Part shown: piece after piece, positions 17,650 through 22,227 of the stretch
How positions within the stretch are numbered: the stretch's first letter is position 1
How the letters are laid out: each line of letters opens with the position of its first letter
IMG/VR virus record: IMGVR_UViG_3300008448_000737
Coordinates: 1 to 22,227 of that record
From: a virus
DNA: 22,227 nt
Strand: one strand, 5' to 3'
Position numbers and translations under genes: made by a program
The notes under the pieces: model-generated
The model's database searches: none
What the model was told of the DNA's origin: nothing
The model's input: the letters and a program-made list of their open reading frames with translations, nothing else

Positions 17650-19575
17650 TTGACAAGAATTACTTCATCATCGAACTACGAAGTTAGATATCCTTTGTTT
17701 GCTCATAATAGATTGTATGACTTTGGTGGTGGTGGTGCTAATGATGTGACAACGAATACTGGAGCAATACAATGGAACTCTTTGTTCCCAGCGATTAAAG
17801 TTCCAAAGATAATGGAATTGATTCAATCGAAATACGGAATCAGTTTTAGTTCTATTTTCTTAACAACGTATAACCAATATAAAAAGTTGTGGATGCTACT
17901 AAAGAATGCAGAAGTAATGGTAGCACAATCTGCACCTTTGAAGATAAACTTCACGAGTAAGTCTGCTGGATTTCCAGCGATGGACTTGACAAACGATGAC
18001 TGCGATATCAGACCATCTGACTGGACTTATATCGGAACACCTAACGTAGATTTGTTTGACCAACCTTTCACGATTAAGTTAAGAATCTTCACAACATCAA
18101 CTGCAACATATCGAATTAACTATTTAAAGAATGGTCAATTGGTAGGTAAGAGTGACGTGGTTTCTGGGAATCAGATTATCGATGTGAGTTCCTTAAAGGC
18201 AGGTGGCACACCAAACAGAGTGAGTTTTGAAATGGTGTCAGATGCTGCAATGACTTTCACAACTGAACTTCAAGTAAGATACTATCATTCACAATTTACT
18301 GCTGGTGGATTCATAACTTATGACCAGACAAAAACTGCTACGAGTGCATCGCAAACTACTACGCAAGATGTGAACATTCAAAACTATGTTCCAGACATCA
18401 AGGTGTATGACTTTTTTATGGGATTAGTAAAGATGTTTAATCTTGTTATTGTTCCAAAATCAGAAACAGAATTCACTATTGAACCATTAGAATTATGGTA
18501 TTCGATTGGTGCGAAAAATGACATCACAGAATTCGTTCAGAAAGAATCTATTGAAGAGAAGAAACCATCAATCTTTAAAAAGATAGACTTCAAATATGAG
18601 AATTCAGAGAATATCTTGAATGCTAAATTCAGAGAACTGTTCACTTCTATTCGTGGATTCGACTACGGAGATTTATCATATACTTCAGTTACTGACATCA
18701 CAGAAGCAAAATACGAAATCAAACTTCCATTCGAGAATGTGATGTACGAAAGAGACAACGGAAGCACACTTTTAACTACTACATTCAAGAAAATGGATTT
18801 GAACAACTATGTGCCAAAACCAGTTCTAATGTATGAGAATGGATTGACAGACTCAAAGAATAGTGCTGGTACTACAACATCAATGAAGTACTACAATGGA
18901 AGTACTTATCAAAACATCAATGGTTATTTTAGATTTAGTAATGAGTTGTCTTTAGTGCCAAACGATAACACAAATGTTCTATCACTAAATTGGAATGAAG
19001 AGATAAGTGCTTGGTCTTTGAATGTTATTATAAATGGCTTGTATTCAAGAGTTTACGATAACTTCATCGAGAATCTTTATAATATTAAGTCAAGATTATT
19101 CAATGTAAAATGTAAATTGACTTCAAAAAAGTTGTATGAATTAAAGATGAATGATATCATTTTCATCGGAGATAAGCGATATGTAATAAACAACGTGACT
19201 ACTGACTTGACAACTGGCGAGTGTGACTTCGAATTGATGACTGATTTTAGAGAAGGAATAAATGGTCAGGTAACATTTGTTGGTACTGGTATTGGTTTTA
19301 GAATGTCGAATATTGAATCTATGATTATACCTAAAGATGCACTCAATGTAGACATCGTTGCATTCATTGGAGAGTTCGAGCAATTCGACTATATCGCATC
19401 ACCAAATAGTCTTCTCACTTATGTCTTGAAAACTGGTGTCACAGAGACTGAAGAATTTAATCTTACAATGCCATCGAATACTACTGGAGTTGAAAGAAGT
19501 GATTCTGTGGTTATCAAGTACTATCTCGATGGTGAAGAGTACTACTATTTTATAAACGTAATTCAAGAAGGATGA
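17650..19575 (+). CDS. Tail protein, C-terminal part of the split gene, 641 aa
   Basis: The only start in the open frame (from 17596) is TTG 17650. The frame just upstream reads LSSLDYSSLNHPFLASEIL before TRITSSSNYEVRYPLF, fitting an uninterrupted protein. The body is beta-rich with repeats of strand-turn units; segments such as VYDFFMGLVKMFNLVIVPKS (about 251-270) and IDFKYENSENILNAKF (about 314-329) are followed by a C-terminal domain from about 540. It is typical of the large baseplate/tail-tip protein that lies before the tape measure gene in this phage group. If the break is real the long half may still be made from TTG, but its efficiency is doubtful. The alternative is a sequencing or assembly error. 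Confidence 0.65.
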   Translation: MTRITSSSNYEVRYPLFAHNRLYDFGGGGANDVTTNTGAIQWNSLFPAIKVPKIMELIQSKYGISFSSIFLTTYNQYKKLWMLLKNAEVMVAQSAPLKINFTSKSAGFPAMDLTNDDCDIRPSDWTYIGTPNVDLFDQPFTIKLRIFTTSTATYRINYLKNGQLVGKSDVVSGNQIIDVSSLKAGGTPNRVSFEMVSDAAMTFTTELQVRYYHSQFTAGGFITYDQTKTATSASQTTTQDVNIQNYVPDIKVYDFFMGLVKMFNLVIVPKSETEFTIEPLELWYSIGAKNDITEFVQKESIEEKKPSIFKKIDFKYENSENILNAKFRELFTSIRGFDYGDLSYTSVTDITEAKYEIKLPFENVMYERDNGSTLLTTTFKKMDLNNYVPKPVLMYENGLTDSKNSAGTTTSMKYYNGSTYQNINGYFRFSNELSLVPNDNTNVLSLNWNEEISAWSLNVIINGLYSRVYDNFIENLYNIKSRLFNVKCKLTSKKLYELKMNDIIFIGDKRYVINNVTTDLTTGECDFELMTDFREGINGQVTFVGTGIGFRMSNIESMIIPKDALNVDIVAFIGEFEQFDYIASPNSLLTYVLKTGVTETEEFNLTMPSNTTGVERSDSVVIKYYLDGEEYYYFINVIQEG

Positions 19576-19706
19576 TAAAATTAATTTTACAAATGTTGCC
19601 ATTCGTAGAGACTGGACTCGGAACAAACATAGACATAGCAAAAGGAAAATACCAATATCCTACTAACCTAAAAGAAATAAGCAAAGTATGGCAGTCAAGA
19701 AAATAA
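19572..19706 (+). CDS. Small protein, 44 aa, before the tape measure
   Basis: ATG 19572 overlaps the stop of the tail gene (ATGA) and its own stop is 19 bases into the tape measure gene. The 44 residues (MIKLILQMLPFVETG) start hydrophobic and end with a lysine-rich tail (KEISKVWQSRK). The tiling arrangement and a coding-like composition support translation. No motif recognised. It could be a small tail-assembly factor or a coupling peptide. Confidence 0.5.
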   Translation: MIKLILQMLPFVETGLGTNIDIAKGKYQYPTNLKEISKVWQSRK

Positions 19707-21556
19707 TAGATTTAGAAGTTCAATCGAATGCTGATGAAGCAGTTGGATCATTAAGAACTCAACTACGATTAGCACAACAAGAAGTTGCTGCGTTATCTGA
19801 AAAGTTTGGAGCAACATCAAAAGAAGCAGTTGAAGCAGCGAAAAGAGCAGCAGAGCTTAAAGATAGGATTGGTGATGCTAAAGCATTGACAGATGCGTTC
19901 AATCCAGATGCGAAATTCAAATCTTTGAGTGCATCATTGAGTGGTGTTGCTGGTGGATTCTCGGCAGTTCAAGGTGCAATGGTTTTGATGGGTAACGAGT
20001 CTGAAGCAGTAGAGAAATCACTTTTGAAAGTTCAATCTGCGATGGCATTGTCTCAAGGACTTCAAGCATTGGGAGAAAGTGCAGATTCCTTCAAACAACT
20101 AAAAGCAGTAGCAGTCAATGCTATGAATTCAATCAAGGCAGCTATTGGTGCAACTGGTATTGGTCTTCTTGTAGTTGCGTTAGGTGCTATCTATACATAT
20201 TGGGATGATATCAAAGAAGTAGTAAGTGGTGTAAGTGAAGAGCAAGAGAAGTTGAATGCTGAAACTGCTAAAGATGTTGCTTTAAATAAAAAGAAACTTG
20301 ATAGTATTTCTGCTCAAGATAACATCCTAAAACTTCAAGGGAAAACCGAAAGAGAAATTCTTCAGATAAAAATCAAGCAAACGGATGAAGCGATTAAAGC
20401 TGGAGAAGCACAGATAACTGCACAGATTGCTACGAATAAAGCACAAGTAGAAATTGCTAAAAGAAATAAAGACATTCTTGAAGGATTATTGAAATTGGTT
20501 TCTTTACCTATTACTGCCGTATTAAAAGGAATTGATTTGATAGGCGATGCTCTTGGAGAGAATCTTAATTTATCTGGTAAGTTCTTTGGTGGAATGGCAT
20601 CTTTAGTTTTTAATCCCGAAGAAGTATCGAAGAAAGGAGAAGAGACTCTTCAAGCACAAAGAGATGCTTTGGTTAAGTTGAAAAACGATAGAGCTGGATA
20701 TGTTTTAGGAATTCAAAATATAGATAAACAAGCAGCAGATAAAGCAGCAGAAGATGCAAAAGCAAATGCAGATAAATTGCTTGAGATTGAAAAAAAGAAA
20801 TACGAAAATTTAAGAAAAGAAGCAGATGACTTCTTTGAGAAAGGTAGACAAGCACAAGAAGAGTTTGATAAGAATCTGGATAATCAATTAAACAAACTTA
20901 ATAGTTTGGTTTTGCCAGAAGACCAAGCAGTTATTGATGCTGAAAAAAAAGCAAAAGAACTTGAATCTTTCAATGGTACTTTAGGTGAAAAACAAGCAAT
21001 GCTTGACTCTTACTATCAATGGGTGAATGACAATGAGATGTTGTCTGAAGAACAAAAAGATTTTTATAGAAGACAAGGTCTTGAAAGAGAAAAGATTCTA
21101 AATAGTCAAAGATTAGATTTGACGCAACAGACACTTGGAAAATTATCAACTATTTTTGGTGAATCTTCGAAAGCTGGTAAAGCATTTGCAGTTGCTCAAG
21201 CGTTGATAAACACTTATCAAGGTATTACGGCTGAACTTGCTACGAAAGCAGTCACTCCTTACGAAATAGGATTGAAAGTTGTGAATGTTGCTTTCATTGC
21301 GAAGACTGGTTTTGATGCAGTAAAAAAGATTCTTGCCACACAAACTAATGGTAGTGGTGGTAGTGCATCTATGGGTGGTATGGTAGGTGCTGCTCCACAA
21401 GCTCAACCACAATTCAACGTAGTTGGAAATACTGGAGTAAACGCATTAGCGAACTCTATCAATCAGCAACCTATACAAGCTTACGTTGTTGCTCAAAATG
21501 TGACTTCTGCTCAATCTATGAACAGAAACATAGTTCAATCTGCAACACTTGGTTAA
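19688..21556 (+). CDS. Tail tape measure protein
   Basis: The 622-residue protein is mostly helix and coiled coil, rich in Ala, Lys, Glu and Gln (LRLAQQEVAALSEKFG, AAKRAAELKDRIGDA). Hydrophobic helices at about 155-172 (ATGIGLLVVALGAIYTYW) and 270-290 are the membrane-active region typical of tape measures. A long KAAEDAKANADKLLEIEKKK coiled coil covers 355-420, and the end is Gly/Ala/Gln-rich. It sets tail length and helps DNA entry. At the usual 0.15 nm per residue it would give a tail of roughly 90 nm, a medium siphovirus tail. It starts at ATG 19688. No peptidase motif is visible. Confidence 0.88.
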   Translation: MAVKKIIDLEVQSNADEAVGSLRTQLRLAQQEVAALSEKFGATSKEAVEAAKRAAELKDRIGDAKALTDAFNPDAKFKSLSASLSGVAGGFSAVQGAMVLMGNESEAVEKSLLKVQSAMALSQGLQALGESADSFKQLKAVAVNAMNSIKAAIGATGIGLLVVALGAIYTYWDDIKEVVSGVSEEQEKLNAETAKDVALNKKKLDSISAQDNILKLQGKTEREILQIKIKQTDEAIKAGEAQITAQIATNKAQVEIAKRNKDILEGLLKLVSLPITAVLKGIDLIGDALGENLNLSGKFFGGMASLVFNPEEVSKKGEETLQAQRDALVKLKNDRAGYVLGIQNIDKQAADKAAEDAKANADKLLEIEKKKYENLRKEADDFFEKGRQAQEEFDKNLDNQLNKLNSLVLPEDQAVIDAEKKAKELESFNGTLGEKQAMLDSYYQWVNDNEMLSEEQKDFYRRQGLEREKILNSQRLDLTQQTLGKLSTIFGESSKAGKAFAVAQALINTYQGITAELATKAVTPYEIGLKVVNVAFIAKTGFDAVKKILATQTNGSGGSASMGGMVGAAPQAQPQFNVVGNTGVNALANSINQQPIQAYVVAQNVTSAQSMNRNIVQSATLG

Positions 21557-21582
21557 GAATTTTATTTTTAAAAAAAACAACG

Positions 21583-22227
21583 ATGAAGAAATTAGATATA
21601 ATCTATTTAGACATAGACGAAGAAAAATTGAACGATGGAATTGATGCAGTTTCTCTTGTGGAATTTCCTGCAATAGAAGAAAATTTCGTTGCATTAAACG
21701 ACCACAAAATCGAACTGAAAGCAATTGACGAAGAGAAAAGAATAGTTATCGGACTTGCGTTAGTACCCGAAAAGAATATCTATCGCAGAAATGGTGATTA
21801 CGAGTATTACATTCGATTCTCGGAAGATACGGTTAGAAGAGCAGCAGAAGGATTTATGCGTAAGATGAAACTTCACAATTCTACTTTAGAACACGCTGAA
21901 CAAGCAGATGGAATTTATACAATAGAATCTTGGATTGTCGAAGATTCTGAAAAAGACAAGAGTGCTTTGTATGGTTTGAACGCACAGAAAGGTAGTTGGG
22001 TAATCACACAACGAATCGAGAACGATGAAATATGGAATGATATCAAAGAAGGCAAGTACAAAGGATTCTCAATCGAAGGGTACTTTAGTGAGCAGACTGA
22101 CTTATCCTTGACAGATGATGAGAAACTACTGGAAAGAATTAAGAAAGCAATTCGTATGGCAGAGAAATCTTTCGATGACTATCCACAAGCAGTACGAAAC
22201 AATGCTCAAAAAGGTATCGACTTGAAT
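21583..22227 (+). CDS. XkdF-like prohead protease (3' partial)
   Basis: The frame is open from ATG 21583 to the window edge (215 codons). It opens with MKKLDIIYLDIDEE and has AVSLVEFPAIEENFVAL (about 22-38), then IVIGLALVPEKNIYR (54-68) and a histidine in LEHAEQ (His104). IESWIVEDSEK follows, then GSWVITQRI and GFSIEGYF with Ser163. The His/Ser pair with a nearby acidic residue (Glu120) matches the XkdF-type S78-like prohead protease, which clears scaffold from the capsid. The visible end (YPQAVRNNAQKGIDLN) begins an additional C-terminal domain not seen here. It is the first head gene after the tail cassette, so portal and capsid genes probably follow. Confidence 0.82.
   Translation, partial: MKKLDIIYLDIDEEKLNDGIDAVSLVEFPAIEENFVALNDHKIELKAIDEEKRIVIGLALVPEKNIYRRNGDYEYYIRFSEDTVRRAAEGFMRKMKLHNSTLEHAEQADGIYTIESWIVEDSEKDKSALYGLNAQKGSWVITQRIENDEIWNDIKEGKYKGFSIEGYFSEQTDLSLTDDEKLLERIKKAIRMAEKSFDDYPQAVRNNAQKGIDLN

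Noticed and set aside
1-22227. CRISPR arrays, tRNA genes, insertion sequences, integrase or attachment sites
   Set aside because: No regularly spaced repeats, no cloverleaf with GGTTCGAATC-type arm, no transposase or recombinase motifs were seen in this window. This does not exclude them elsewhere in the genome.

Overview
The window is part of a tailed bacteriophage (or prophage) genome whose host is most likely a Bacteroidota bacterium of Flavobacterium type. The evidence is low-GC DNA; start codons preceded by A-rich stretches rather than Shine-Dalgarno sequences; two promoters of the Bacteroidota form (TTG about 20 nt before TAnnTTT[G/A]); and tail and neck proteins that resemble those of Flavobacterium phages. 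Every gene I accept is on the + strand. They are tightly packed, and many join by ATGA or TAATG overlaps. Both ends cut a gene.

Region by region. (1) 3-1490: the 3' part of a tail-fibre-like gene. (2) 1490-3018: lysis cassette with a small holin-like membrane protein, an XhlA-like coiled-coil/membrane protein, a GH24 endolysin with the E-8-C-5-T catalytic pattern, and a protein with an N-terminal lipobox and a C-terminal membrane anchor, the layout of a unimolecular spanin. (3) 3019-3299: a gene-free stretch. Its first 185 bases are relatively GC-rich and full of long-range complementarity; the rest is extremely AT-rich. (4) 3300-3680: NinG-like recombination protein, then a strong terminator. 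(5) 3738-8699: early operon 1, from promoter P1. It holds an ERF annealing protein, an SSB-like protein with an acidic DLPF tip, a DnaB-type helicase/ATPase, a sigma-like factor, a candidate PD-(D/E)XK nuclease, a DUF3310 protein and several microproteins. It ends in a terminator. (6) 8768-14379: operon 2, from promoter P2, a near copy of P1. It holds four small genes, a PAPS-reductase-like PP-loop enzyme, a RecE-like exonuclease, a protein with a DnaA domain IV-like helix-turn-helix, small accessory proteins, and the small and large terminase. It ends in a UUCG-loop terminator. (7) 14423-22227: tail and neck morphogenesis. A tail-assembly-chaperone-like gene has a T9 slippery run and a -1 extension. 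It is followed by a tail-terminator candidate, a gp10-like neck protein, two large tail proteins (the second split into two ORFs), the tape measure protein and the start of an XkdF-like prohead protease. Portal and capsid are not visible and probably lie just past the right edge.

The gene set describes a long-tailed phage with its own replication and recombination toolkit (helicase, ERF, exonuclease, NinG, SSB-like protein) and a possible transcription switch (sigma-like factor, repeated promoter module). I see no integrase, repressor, tRNA or CRISPR array. The observations most worth checking are the structured intergenic block at 3019-3204, the duplicated promoter module, the frameshifted chaperone with a long dual-coded region, the apparent microhomology deletion splitting a tail gene near 17,596, the PP-loop enzyme, and the hairpin abutting the small-terminase start codon.
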